Shown here piece after piece: positions 1-11,419 of a DNA stretch of 64,000 bases; within the stretch, counting starts at the first letter, position 1; the number at the start of each line of letters is the position of its first letter. Position numbers and translations under genes: made by a program. Source of the DNA: Amphiura filiformis (lineage: Eukaryota > Echinodermata > Ophiuroidea > Amphilepidida > Amphiuridae); NCBI RefSeq assembly GCF_039555335.1, contig NC_092636.1:61872706-61936705 (forward strand), given 5' to 3'. The notes beneath the pieces were generated by a model, which saw nothing but the letters and a program-made list of their open reading frames with translations, had not been told where the DNA came from and searched no databases.

Positions 1-400
1 ACGGGGAATCGAGGACATTTGCAGCAATTTTACCCCCTATTTTGCGCGAAATCAAGGAAAATTTGCCCCCAAATACCTCCCCTATTTTTATCATTTCGAG
101 GACGCATTTTCATTTCACCCCCTTATCACAAGGAATCGAGGACATTTTTCCGAAATAAATACCCCTATTTTTACCATTTCAAGGACGCTTTTGAATTTCC
201 TCCCTATTTCACGGGGAAATGAGGACAATAACGAAAACTGTAGCGGTAAAACGCGGACGAAAGTCCTAGAAATACACCCTATTTTTCATTTCAAGGACAA
301 TTTTGCTCCAAAACACCCCTAATTTGAAAAATCGCGAACAATTTTGTCCTCGAAAATTCCGCGGACATTTCTTGAAAAGTACCCCTAATTGGAACCATCA
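1..400. repeat. Degenerate tandem repeat, GAGGACATTTT / ACCCCTATTTTT motif
   Basis: The first 400 bases repeat a loose unit of about 50-60 bases, made of a 'cgaggacattt' or 'caaggacgctttt' half and an 'acccctatttt' half separated by variable AT-rich sequence. About six units can be seen, with heavy divergence and indels. The repeat may continue left of the window. No coding potential: the short open frame at 19-222 only follows the repeat. It could be a decayed minisatellite or the subterminal part of a transposon. Confidence 0.55.
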
Positions 401-934
401 TGCGTACACATTGTCAGTGAAGACTGAACCCACCGGGCACCCGTTCTAGTGCTTTGTCCCCTTAAGACCTCGGGCTATCCCTTAACAGGTTACTTTCTAA
501 TGAGGGTGCAAGTGGTTGCTTCGAAAGTTCATCTTCTTATTTTTCAGCATCAACAGTACTAGAGATGAGAGTTGAATACACTTTTTAGTGATGTGTTAAT
601 AGGGGGAAGCTTCCCTTAGGGTGACAGTGGGATGTGGGTATATAAACACCTTTTGAAGATGAGCGAAATTGTGTTTTGGTTACAAATAATCTAATTGTAA
701 ACGTTTAGAGAAAACATGCTTTTGTAATGTTTTACATCAAGGATAATTTGTTCAGTTCATCACAGGGTTTCGTCAGGAGTGTAAAATTAAGGGCGAAATG
801 AAAGGTTAAAACGGTGAGACCGAGTTCACAGGCGATTCAAATTATCCAGTGATGCCCGATATGACGATCGTTCATGTAAAACCAGGAAACGGAAAACATA
901 CATTCTACTCATCATGTATCCTTGCAAAAACAAA
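401..934. other. Intergenic DNA, nothing recognised
   Basis: Mixed-composition, AT-rich sequence with no long frame, RNA fold or repeat pair that I could recognise. Confidence 0.4.
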
Positions 935-1112
935 ATGTTTTTAAAACGTTTTTTGGTTTTGGTCAAAACGTTTCAATAACATTCAAATGCTGGGTTATAT
1001 AAAGGTCATGAAAACATTCATTTGAAAACGTTTTATATGTAAAACCGCTACAAGAAAGTTTAAACGTTTTTTTGGCAAACATTTGTGCAAAATATTTTGT
1101 CAACACTTAAGG
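935..1112 (-). repeat. Remnant of AACGTTTT-rich MITE family
   Basis: Shares 'gggttatata.aggtcatgaaa', 'ttcaataacatt' and 'atattttgtcaacactta' with the reverse complement of the better copies near 62.4-62.9 kb. It carries several AACGTTTT or AAACGTTT palindromes. The CCCAGCAAACA terminus seen in the other copies is missing, so this is a truncated or decayed copy. Confidence 0.55.
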
Positions 1113-1276
1113 GCAATATCACTACAGATATCCACCTACTCACCCACAAGCACAATCACCACACCCTGAAATACACTAGAAGTTTATATATACACATACA
1201 TTAGGATTGTAGCCATAAAGGATGGACACTGATGGAGTGGGGGAATGTTAGGGAGCTATAGCAGCCTAATCACGAA

Positions 1277-1350
1277 GCTCCCGTGGCCAAGTGGTTTAAG
1301 GCACAGGTCTTGTAAACCTGAGGTCCTGGGTTCGATTCCCGGTGGGATCT
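1277..1350 (+). tRNA. tRNA-Thr (anticodon TGT)
   Basis: A 74-base cloverleaf can be folded by hand. The acceptor strands are 1277-1283 and 1343-1349, with T73 at 1350. The D stem is GCC/GGC (1286-1288 and 1300-1302) around an AAGTGGTTTAA loop. The anticodon stem CAGGT/ACCTG encloses loop CTTGTAA, giving anticodon TGT at 1311-1313, which reads ACA (Thr). The variable loop is 5 bases. The T arm CTGGG-TTCGATT-CCCGG forms box B. There is no intron and no encoded CCA, as expected in eukaryotes. A TTTT Pol III terminator follows at 1353-1356. Oddities: C2 opposes T71 in the acceptor, and the last acceptor pair is a G-T wobble, so a young pseudogene or a tRNA-like repeat head is possible. The anticodon call itself is secure. 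Confidence 0.8.
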
Positions 1351-1352
1351 CC

Positions 1353-1356
1353 TTTT
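1353..1356 (+). terminator. Pol III TTTT terminator of tRNA-Thr
   Basis: Four T residues start three bases after the tRNA 3' end, the usual RNA polymerase III stop signal. Confidence 0.6.
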
Positions 1357-2440
1357 CTGTTTGTTATTTGCAACGGCGAACCTGGTGAAAAATTATGTTT
1401 ATCTATTATATAGATACATAATTCCTGTCGATAATGCCACTTTTTTCCAAGCTATATACTCATGCACATCACCAGATCACGGTATAATTATACATGACTG
1501 GAGATTGACCATGAGACAAGACCCTGGATTGAAACGTACACTCTAGATCTGCAGATAGACAGATTGAAGATTCTTGTTAAAAGGAAGAAGACCCCGAATG
1601 AAAACATTTGTCATGCTTATTTTATAGTTGTATAGACGTTTTGCATACAGGCGTCATACATACTGGCCAGTTTATGAATCATCTCAGCTTTCGGAAATGA
1701 ACATTTTGACTGAGCGACTGTTTATCCAGAGGCGATTATAGTTTCCTTATAACGTTTCTTTCAATGGGTTGTTTATCTAATAATTTGACAATAGTGATAT
1801 TTGAGACAGATACGATGAAGAATCTAAATAAAGATACGTTTTCTGGAAAACACTAAAATAACATTATGTTAAAACAGGGATATGAAACATATCCTTGGTT
1901 AAAATGTTCAATTGTTTTGCAGCAAGTTTTGACAAAGGTTTTTGAATGTTATTGAAACGTGTGATATTATGCTCGTTATACAATCCGATATTTAAACGTT
2001 TGTAAAACATTTTGAGTTTGCTGGTATATAGGACTATTTGTTACATGCTTCTGACTTCTGAGAACACTATATTCTAATTAAGAAATTGAAGCCTATCATC
2101 TGATCATTATCCAACCTATCTTCTTCATGTACGACCTAAACAGAAAAATTCAGGCCCAGATGCGGTTGTTCCTCAAGAGTGCCCCGCGATGACTTTGACA
2201 GGCAAGTCATACCCTTGCCGCCTAGTTAAACTCCTTGTCCATGCGATTATTAGGCTTATGTGATTTAAACCAAATCGAATGACTCAATGCGTGTCAGTCA
2301 CTCAGAAAACCTTGTAAACACCATGACAAACTAGAATGACCCATCATTTTTCTGTCAAAAGAGTAATATAGGCCTCCTCAAATGTTTCACATAAATTCGT
2401 AGAATAATTTCAGAAATACTAGTAATGTTAGAGCTTTTAA
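1357..2440. other. Intergenic DNA with a weak AACGTTTT-family trace
   Basis: No gene seen. Around 1875-2025 the words 'gaatgttattgaaacgt', 'cgatatttaaacgtttg' and 'taaaacattttgag' recall the AACGTTTT MITE family, but too diverged to bound. The rest looks unstructured. Confidence 0.4.
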
Positions 2441-2700
2441 GAATCGTGATGATCAATCACGACACGACAAGTCCTGGACAACAACGCCGACGACTCGACC
2501 ACGGAGATGACGACATGTCGACAAGTACCAGGCAACAGCGCCAACCAACGACGCCAGCGCCAACGACCATGATCGGGCCATGATGATGACAATGCATGGA
2601 CCGTCTATGGCATGGGCACTGTTACAGCGTCGGATCGGCGACGAAGATGTCGCGCGCTCGCGGATAACCTGCTAGAGCGAGCATGGACTGGAAACTAAAT
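2441..2700. other. GC-rich island of unknown nature
   Basis: About 260 bases are clearly richer in G+C than their surroundings, full of CGAC, CAACGACG and CGCGC words, and end in 'aactaaataaagcc', which contains an AATAAA signal. It could be the 3' end of a decayed retroelement or a fragment of an old exon. I could not assign a protein family in any frame. Confidence 0.3.
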
Positions 2701-2711
2701 AAAGCCGATTA

Positions 2712-2790
2712 AGAAGAGCCGGGGCTCGATCCCAGGACCTCAATGCAAAGCGAGGGCAGACAATATACGCGCTCTCTCAGATGACAATTA
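2712..2790 (-). pseudogene. tRNA-Ala-like sequence (tRNA pseudogene or SINE head)
   Basis: On the minus strand the order is GAGAGAGCGCG (box A-like), CTTTGCATTGAGG (anticodon-loop-like, TGC) and TCCTGGGATCGAGCCCC (box B and T arm). This resembles a tRNA-Ala(TGC) from its D arm to its T arm. Extra bases between box A and the anticodon stem, and a poor acceptor stem, argue against a working gene. A tRNA-derived SINE head is an equal possibility. Confidence 0.4.
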
Positions 2791-2800
2791 GCGACAGAAA

Positions 2801-3746
2801 CATACACTGTAAATGAGCCAACATTGGCATTGACAAGAAAAAAAATTTCGGTCCAAATTTCAGTTGGTTTATATTGGCCAAATAACGACGCTTTTGTTTT
2901 AACCAACATTTTGCGGGCCTTTTTTTAGTCGATTTTAGTAATTGTTTATTGACTTGGTATGACTTTCTATATAATTATCATGTACTTTTGCAATTTAACT
3001 TCAAGATATAAATTGTGTACATAGACTGCAAACCGAATTAATAGTATATTGACTTTGAAGATGCTATTTGTGTTCTTTTTATGTGTGATCATTATTATGT
3101 GCTGTTTCCATTCATTGACCCCATCAAACTAAATGAGGACAATGACGAGGTGAATGTTCTCATTTTGTATCATTTCACATCATGATATATGAAACTTTGA
3201 ATAATTATCTTAAATTTGTTATAAATGCTATAAGAAAGACAAGATATAGTTGAAAACATTGGGAATTTATAACAATAACAGACAATATAACAATATTGTC
3301 CTCGTTGTTCTTGATCGGGTCACATGTACTCATTTCAGTTCATGAATGTACTTTGAACGACCGTTCAATAATCTTTTAATAATTATCATGGGTCCCTGGG
3401 CCCCTATGATTATTATATGTCTCTCCATGGAACATTAGGCCATGCAATGCACAGGTGTGTATGCGTATTTTTGTCTTTAGTTCACGTCATACCCATTCCC
3501 CAGAAAACGAAATTTGAAAGGACTAACGTAATGTGTTTGAGTAAAAACTGTTTCAGCATGTTAAGATTATTAGGCCTATGTGTAACATCAGTAAAGATAA
3601 CTGCCACTGGTACATGGGAATACAATCTTAGAAAAGAGGCCCCAAGTAGAACCTAAAAGGTTCTTAAGCTGTCATGTATGTAGAACCTTAAATAGATTTG
3701 ACAAATAACTAACAAGTTTTGCAAAGGAAGCACCATTTTAAACATA
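2801..3746. other. Intergenic DNA with a weak inverted repeat
   Basis: Sequence around 3117-3152 (TGACCCC..ATCAA..GAGGACAATGACGAGG) is roughly mirrored at 3294-3325 (TTGTCCTCGTTG..TTGATCGGGTCA), suggesting a worn hairpin element of about 210 bases. No gene recognised. Confidence 0.35.
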
Positions 3747-5331
3747 AATAAAAATTCCTTTAAAAAAGGAATGGGGCGCCCAAATTATGTGAGCTTGGAC
3801 GTGATATGGTGAATTCCATGGCATGGTGTTTAGATTTGGTCCCGGGATTTGGTATCATAATGATTTTTTCTAGGGAAGAGTAGAAGATGATCAAATGCAA
3901 GAGAAATGTGTTTGATTGGGGAAGGTGTATCACAGGACCGTTTTGGATGAAATAAATTGAATTGGAATGAAGCTGTCGTGTCAATTTGCGATTATGTGGG
4001 GTGGGGAGTTCAATTTTGGGGCATATTGTAGTGATGATATTGCTTTGGATATTGAATATTGTTGAATTTCGTTATGCAGGGGGGTATATGATGGATAGTA
4101 TAGAAGAGGATCTACCCCTATGTTGACCAAAAGAAAAGTTTTTATGAATGTATAACGTCTGTGATACATATACATCATAACGTCTGTGATACATACATCA
4201 TCTACTTGCTAATACACTGAAAATCTAATAGAGATGAAGGATAAAAGACAATTACAGAACATTCATTCTTCATAAAAGTAGCTATATGGGTATACAATGT
4301 TTACAAGATAAGAACGTTAATGTTTTGTACATGAACGTAACATCTTTGATACATAGTTGTTAACACACTGAAAATCTGACTAGAGATTTACAATTTGATG
4401 ATATCCAAAAGAATACTTGCTAACTTAGCATTGAAGAATTAAAATAATTACAGAACTTTCATTTGTTAACATACACGTAGCAATGATTAACAATGTTGAA
4501 AATACAAACGTAACGTTTTGTTCATAAACATAACATCCTCGACACATCTAGGATCCGCATAATTTGTTGATTAATGTCATAAACAGTCACAAAAGATTTA
4601 TGGTCTGATCATTTTATCATTTTACGGGGGACCCGATATTGCATTTGGAAGAACCAGGCTTTTCAATTACTATCAAAACTGCTGGGTACCAAACTTTTTG
4701 ATACAGCTTGTATAGTAATTTGTTCTAATTTCCATGCAAAAGGAGCCAGTTGTTTCATCCTTAAAACAAATAGGCTACACCATAATTTCCAATTACCCCA
4801 TGCAGATAGATAAGACCTTGGTAAGATAAGCATGTTAATTGTTATTTCACTATCACTATCTTGATCTTGATAAGATGCCTGACTTTGAAACTTTGGGTAC
4901 AAAAACTCATACTCTGCAAGTTAGGTCAAATTTTGCACTATGATTGTTTATTTGAGGTTATTGGACTATGCCATTCAGATTAGGCTATTGTAGTCCATAG
5001 TGTTGGTCACCGTCTATCGGGTTCTAAGAGGCGGTAAATTGGTTACAAAGGTCAAAGTGGTTACAAAGGTCAAAGGTCTCGAATTATTTGGTGTTTTTAC
5101 AAATCCATTAATTTTGTCTTTTAAACAAAGAATATACGCACACCATTTTATCCTGTGCATAACAGAAAACAATAATAAAATAAAATCCAAGCATATTGTG
5201 GTTTTATTTCTGAGCAAGGGCATAATTTTAGCAAAACAATTGCGGAGTAAATCTAGTAAGAGTGAAATTAGAAGCTTCTCACAAACTCATGCCTATATTG
5301 TGGGCCGCCTCCGTAGAGGGCGCCCCAAAAA
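3747..5331 (-). mobile_element. Left arm of large inverted repeat (GGGCGCCC-ended element)
   Basis: This 1.6 kb block is the near-identical reverse complement of much of 7821-9948. Its outer end reads AATAAAAATTCCTTTAAAAA then the GGGCGCCC palindrome. Its inner end reads CTCCGTAGAGGGCGCCCCAA. Both ends therefore carry GGGGCGCCC. It lacks an internal stretch of roughly 550 bases present in the right copy (about 8265-8820). Short open frames inside are shared by both copies but have no recognisable domain. I read it as a non-autonomous DNA element. No clear target duplication was found. Confidence 0.65.
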
Positions 5332-5354
5332 GCTCAATAGAGGCAATAATGAAC

Positions 5355-5423
5355 CATACAATACAATACAATACAATACAATACAATACAATACAATACA
5401 ATACAATACAATACAATACAATA
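5355..5423. repeat. (ATACA)n microsatellite
   Basis: About 14 uninterrupted copies of the pentamer ATACA. It directly precedes the 'tttatatagcgcctt' segment. Frames read through it encode only periodic peptide. Confidence 0.9.
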
Positions 5424-5475
5424 AACGGAATTTATATAGCGCCTTAGCAGAAGTATGAACAAAGCGCTTTACAAT
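5424..5475. repeat. TATATAGCGCCTT...AAAGCGCTTTACA motif
   Basis: A short imperfect hairpin (AGCGCCTT with AAAGCGCT) abutting the microsatellite. I recall this motif as a widespread retroelement-tail-like segment in animal genomes, but the element class cannot be settled here. Confidence 0.35.
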
Positions 5476-7820
5476 GATCTTAAAAGTAAAATGTAGCAAT
5501 TCATATAGAACCTTTTTCTCTTGAGCTGTCCTGTATCATGTGTATGTACGAGTTTTCTTCTAAGGCTTATTCAAACGCACTTAAGTGCACTTTTCATAAA
5601 GAGTATATATCTTAATATCTTACAAATGGTCTCAGTTTTCCTTTTATGCCTAGATACTTATTAATGATGTCCCCCATAACCTTCTCATTTTAAATGTAGG
5701 CTACTTTAATGAAAGTATAAACACTTTCTTTTGGTTAAACACCGGGGTTAAACAACATGACAAAGCGTTTTTAAATTTTGATGACATTGACAGCTAATTA
5801 TCCTCTACACATAAGCGCGGCCCTGATCAAGTGATCCCTTTGTTTCACCTTGAAATTGGTATAAATAATTGAGTAGGCCCTATACTCTATTTAAAATCGC
5901 ATAATTTTATCGAAAGTACATGTATTCCTCTTTCAATAACTCCATGAATATCCTATCATATCCATTTCCAGCACCTGAGAATCTCAATAATGTATAATTA
6001 ACATTAAAGTACTAATTCCTTATCTCATAATATTTGGCATTGCGCGGATTTCCTTGATTGGCCAAGTTTTCCTATAAACCTGTTTTTTAGTTTCAATATC
6101 TGTGTAACTTGTAGTTGTACATGCAGTTTAGAACTAATTTATATAGAACAAAACTATATGCCAACATTATTTGATTTCGAGTTCATTGCCCGAGCTGCTT
6201 TTAATGTTTTCCCCATGTGCCTATTGTAAAATGAAGATTAATGTTTTTGAAAACTTAAATTAACTTCGGTATATTGCATACTATTAATTTTCTATCAGAG
6301 CAGACTTTGCCGCAAGTTACATTTCAATTAATCTCATATTTTTGTTTTAATATTAATTTTGTACTTGCAAAATCAAGGTTTACGTAATTTGGGTTCACAT
6401 GCATTTCAAGGGACACAATATCGAAAATGTCTGAGTTGCGTTCGAATTAATTGGTTAATAAGTACTGATGAAGATGATGATGCAGATGCTATACTGATGC
6501 TGATGTTATATATTGATAATGATTGATCGATCGATCAATTGATTAATTGATTGATTACTTGCTTGCTTTATTTATTTATTTATATGACAATGGCAACGAT
6601 GATGATGTGCAATCTAAAGAGGATGATGACGTCGACGTTAATCTACGTATAACCAGGAAACGGAAAACTTGCATTATGCAAAAATGTAAGATTACTTTTA
6701 TAATGATTCTCCTCTCTCTCTCTTCGTCCAGCCATACCGAGAAGAATTTAATTAATTACTGGTGTAATGATTACCATGTTTAATTATCTTACTTATCAGA
6801 ATGACCTTTTACTGGTCCTGAGCAACGTCAATATGATAGGATGGGGTAGGGTGCCAAATGTACCATTAATGATAACCTTTTAAGGATGTGCTGCTTGTAC
6901 TGATGAAACTAGGATCAACGGTACGACGATGCCACACAATTACTGATATGACATTTGTACCCATCCAAAAATCCTCCAAAACACAGAATCCTCTCACAGA
7001 TCCCGACGACAGAGACACCAAGACACATTTTCCCCACGCGCTCGCACGTCGTGAAACAGATGATGTACGGTATTTAATTTAAGCAATCCGGAAGCTTTCT
7101 CTTCCTGATGTTGAACTTTTTTGTACATTGTCTTTCGCAGTTTTGATAACGTACACTCTGTAAAACTTTTTGGTGCTGAAATGTTAAGTAAATTTCCTGC
7201 AGCAACGTTGCCGGAACTTTTACGTACACATTGATGATCAGTAGTTAACTTTCCATAAGAATATTAATGTATAACTTTCAATAAGTATGGATCCATATCC
7301 AAAGGACTGTTCCGTGCGGCGACTTTGTTGCCGTATATTTCCGTAAAATGACAGCGCTTTTTTTTACAGTGTGTTGTAATTCTGGCAACTAACAGCAATT
7401 AAAATATGTATTTCTTACGACCTTCTTTTATTTCCTATTGTTTTATTGGTGGGATGTGGACAATTTCACCTTTAATTATGCCAACCTTTGTATTGGTATA
7501 TAGCATATCATGAATCATATCACCAACGAATAAGACAATTTCACCAGGCATATTCAGCAAGTACAGGCTGTACCAAAATGATTGGTACCCATTGTTTTTT
7601 GGTGTTTATTGAAAAGCCCGCTTTTTATAGATGCCAACATATATTATTATCCTCTTGGAATGGCCAGAATTTTTAGTTTATAACCTTTTATCACATTGAT
7701 CTTATGTTGCATTTTGATGAGGAAGTTTTGTCCATAATCACTAATAGCAGATGGGAGTGCCAATTATTTGGATACATCCTGTTGCAAGGGTGAGACTGGT
7801 GACCTAAATAGCTCGAAATA
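5476..7820. other. Spacer between the inverted arms; low-complexity GATGATG / TTTA tracts
   Basis: No gene recognised. Around 6465-6600 the sequence is simple: GATGATG-like, then TGATCGATCGATCAATTGAT, then (ATTT)n. The open frame at 6547-6783 overlaps this simple tract and resembles no family. Confidence 0.4.
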
Positions 7821-9948
7821 TTTTTGGGGCGCCCTCTACGGAGGGGGCCCATATATAGGCATGACTTTGTGAAAAGCTTCTAATTTCACTCTTGCTAGAT
7901 TTACTCTGCAATTGTTTTGCTAAAATTATGCCCAGCTCAGAAATAAAACCACAATAAAACCGCAATTTGCTTGGATTTTATTTTATTATTGTTTTCTGAT
8001 ATGCACGGGATAAAATGTTGAGCGTATATTCTTTGTTTAAAATACAAAATTAAAGGACTTATAAAAACACCTAATAAATCCAGACCTTTGACCTTTGTAT
8101 GGCTTAACCAGTTTACCGCCTCTTAGAACCCGATAGACGGTGACCAACACTATGGACTACAATAGCCTAATCTCAATGGCATAGTCCAAAAACCTCAAAT
8201 AAACAATCATAGTGCAAAATTTGACCTAATTTGCAGAGTATGAGTTTTGTACCCAAAGTTTACCGTGTGTCTTAGAACCCGATAGACGGTGACATTTGAC
8301 CATACACTACTAGGATCCACAACATGCTCATCTATCATGGGAACAGTTCTTAAACCGTAATACCTTTGTACATTCATCCTTTGAAGATTTGGGTACACAA
8401 ACTCTACTCTGCAACTTGAGGTCAAATTTTGCACTATGATTATGTAATTGAGGTTATTGGACTATGCCATTGGGATGAGACTCTTGTGGTCCATAGTGAG
8501 AAGATCAATTAACGAGGCCTCTTAAACTTTGTTTGCTAATTACCATAAAATCTATATAGCGGTTATTGCCAAAGTTGCAATATGGTGGCACAATTGGGCG
8601 GCAAACTGTATGCAAACAACACAGCATACTAATTATACATGTTCTACATTGTTGTATTTTAAAACACTGAAGACCAACATTGACGTAAATGCCATCGGAA
8701 CTGCATATGTCGAGGGTTGACAAACAGAAGGCCTTAACTCACTTTGGGCCATTTTGAGATTTTGGTACCAAAATAATCTGTAATACCCACAGATTCTTAA
8801 AATACGCTGCAGCATGGTAGGCATCTTATCAAGATCAAGATAGTGATAGTGACATAACAATTAACATGCTTATCTTACCAAGGTCTTATCTATCTGCATG
8901 GTGTAATTGAATTGTGTATTAGTTTTAAGGATGAAACAACTGGCTCCTTTTGCATGGAAATTAGAACAAATTACTATACAAGCTGTATCAAAAAGTTTGG
9001 TACCCAGCAGTTTTGATAGTAATTTAAAAAGCCTGGTTCTTCCAAATGCAATATCGGGTCCCCCTTAAAATGATAAAATGATCAGACCATAAATCTTTTG
9101 TGACTGTTTATGACATTAATCAACAAATTATGCGGATCCTAGATGTGTCGAGGATGTTACGTTTATGAACAAAACGTTACGTTTGTATTTTCAACATTGT
9201 TAATCATTGCTACGTGTATGTTAACAAATGAAAGTTCTGTAATTTTTTAATTCTTCAATGCTAAGTATTCTTTTGGATATCATCAAATTGTAAATCTCTA
9301 GTCAGATTTTCAGTGTGTTAACAACTATGTATCAAAGACGTTACGTTCATGTACAAAACATTAACGTTCTTATCTTGTAAACATTGTATACCCATATAGC
9401 TACTTTTATGAAGAATGAGTGTTCTGTAATTGTTTTTATCCTTTATCTCTATTAGATTTTCAGTGTATTAGCAAGTAGATGATGTATATGTATCACAGAC
9501 GTTATACTTTCATAAAAACTTTTCTTTTGGTCAACATAGGGGTAGATCCTGGGTGGGGGATAACCCCCCAATATTTTGCCAGGGAGAGCTTACTTATTTG
9601 TGTCTTCTATACTATCCATCATATACCCCCTTTCATAACGAAATTCAACAATATTCAATATCCAAAGCAATATCATCACTACAATATGCCCCAAAAACAT
9701 AACTCCCCCACCCCACATAATCGCAAATTGACACGACAGCTTCATTCCACTTCAATTTATTTCATCCAGAACGGTCCTGTGATACACCTTCCCCAATCAA
9801 ACACATTTTTTTTGCATTTGATCATCTTCTACTCTTCCCTGGAAAAAATCATTATAATACCAAATCTAAACACCATGCCATGGAATTCACCATATCACGT
9901 CCAAGCTCACATTGGGCGCCCAATTCCTTTTTTAAAGGAATTTTTATT
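7821..9948 (+). mobile_element. Right arm of large inverted repeat (longer copy)
   Basis: This 2.1 kb block mirrors 3747-5331 with very few mismatches in the aligned parts, for example 8840-9060 against 4660-4900. It starts TTTTTGGGGCGCCCTCTACG and ends GGGCGCCCAATTCC plus an ATTCC..GGAAT palindrome. It contains extra sequence around 8265-8820 and a second copy of the 'accgtgtg/ttagaacccgatagacgg' segment. The frame at 9479-9964 shares its start peptide with 3981-4178 on the other arm, so it is repeat-derived and probably not a gene. Confidence 0.65.
8151..8496. repeat. Hairpin inside the right arm
   Basis: Arm 8151-8257 is inverted at 8388-8496 with roughly 85% matches (TATGGACTACAATAGCC against GG(A/C)T..TGTGGTCCATA), leaving a 130-base loop. 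It is a local inverted duplication of sequence that the left arm has only once. Confidence 0.7.
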
Positions 9949-10142
9949 CCCTATGTGCAACTAACAACAGCATATATATGCGTAACTATTACGACCTTTT
10001 ATTTCTTATTATTACACCTAATATTCCGCCCTTTTGCATTGTAGCACGTCGTTCACGAAAGAACAAACCACTTGGTAGCACATTCAGCAATAAGCATGAT
10101 AAGTCATGTAAGCACGAGCAGTAATACACAAATATTTTTCTC

Positions 10143-10237
10143 CAGGGCCGTCGCAAGGGGCGGCTGGGCGGCCATGGCCGCCCACTTTTTTGCCAAAAAA
10201 AAAATAAATAAAGAAAAATAAAAAAAAAATAAAAAAT

Positions 10238-10275
<38 letters not shown>

Positions 10276-11411
10276 AAGATAAAGGTGTGGGTGGGTGGGA
10301 GAGCACTGCACGGTACCAGCCTCTCATCCTTGCCACCGAGAAGAAAATATTATGCAACAAAATATCAATGAGAAATAGTCATCAGATCATAGACTATTAT
10401 AGTTTAGGGACACCTCACTAGACTCCATGTCTAGTCGATTTCTTCATTTTCAGGCTGGCCCGTGCCGCTCCTATCAATAATTATAATTGTTTTATTTTTT
10501 GTCCTAACCTTTCATTTAAAGAAAACCGTACAGGCTTAACCCTGAACTATACAAATCCTTGGCCCTCACCCAGAACCCCCCAGGTAAATAATCATTGGAA
10601 GAAAAATTAATTTCCCTAATATAAAAACTTTGGCTAACCTATTTTTAGTGTTATTATGCATGGATATGCAATTTGTGTTTTAATTAATTTCTTCAGCCTC
10701 ATTTCATTGAACTTACCTGATTGATATTGCTAATAAAATAAAGGAGAAACCTTCCAAAGAATTTTGGAAATAAAAAAAAAAAAAATCTTTCATGCATGAA
10801 TTTTCTTCTTGAATGCAAGAATAATTTTCTTGCATGTTTGCATTTTGTACTTGCATGCAAAAGCTTTATCTTGTGTGTTTGAAAACTAAACACAATACAT
10901 TTTGTGTATGATGACCTACTTTCAAATTTCTTACATGCAAGAAAAAAGCTCTTGCAGGCAAGAAAAATATTTAAACATGAACGATTTTCACCACATCATT
11001 CCAACATTCTATATCGGTATTATTATTTATTATGCTAACAATAATCACAATATCAGACAGTAATGTTTTATTGTTTAGCGCATTTGAATTATATGTGTGT
11101 AGTTCTTGCGTTAAGGTTAAAAACATCTAAATGAAATGAGTAAAAAAAACCGATACAAGTTTTGATACCCCTAAAACTAGTTTTTAGCAGTTTATGTACA
11201 TTTACATTCATACAAATGATGTGAGTAGTTTCAATTCACATACCGGGTTTTACGCACATTGTGTACCTCAAAATGCGAGAGCTTCAGGGGGCTTCGCCCC
11301 CTGAACCCCCACAAGGGGCTCTGCCCCCTTGACCCCCGCTGGGGGCCTCAGCCGGCCCCCAGACCCCCGCCATATGGCCGCCCCACTATTTCATACCTTG
11401 CTACGGCCCTG
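10143..11411. mobile_element. Non-autonomous hAT transposon
   Basis: Terminal inverted repeats CAGGGCCGTCGCAAGG and CCTTGCTACGGCCCTG match at 15 of 16 positions. The 8-base target duplication TTTTTCTC (10135-10142 and 11412-11419) is perfect. CAGGG ends with 8-bp duplications are hallmarks of hAT elements. The interior holds a T28 then A9 homopolymer run (from about 10241), TTGCATGCAAGAA palindromes near 10780-10960 and a GC-rich hairpin cluster at 11278-11380. No transposase frame is seen, so mobility would need help in trans. Confidence 0.85.
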
Positions 11412-11419
11412 TTTTTCTC

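Noticed and set aside
5000-5499. Overlapping frames with repeated IQYNT or CIVLY peptides
   Set aside because: They read the (ATACA)n microsatellite in several frames and on both strands.
881-6672. Shared word ACCAGGAAACGGAAAAC at about 881 and 6651
   Set aside because: Only about 18 bases match, with no extended similarity around them; likely chance or a tiny repeat remnant.
6540-6700. Acidic peptide frame (DNGNDDDVQSKEDDDVDV)
   Set aside because: Encoded by GATGATG simple sequence; no flanking coding signal.
9479-9964. 161-codon open frame in the right inverted arm
   Set aside because: Its start peptide is shared with the other arm, but the frames then diverge, composition is low-complexity and no domain is visible; it is a repeat shadow.
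9989-10360. 123-codon frame with KKKK and FFFF runs
   Set aside because: Created by A/T homopolymers at the left end of the hAT element.
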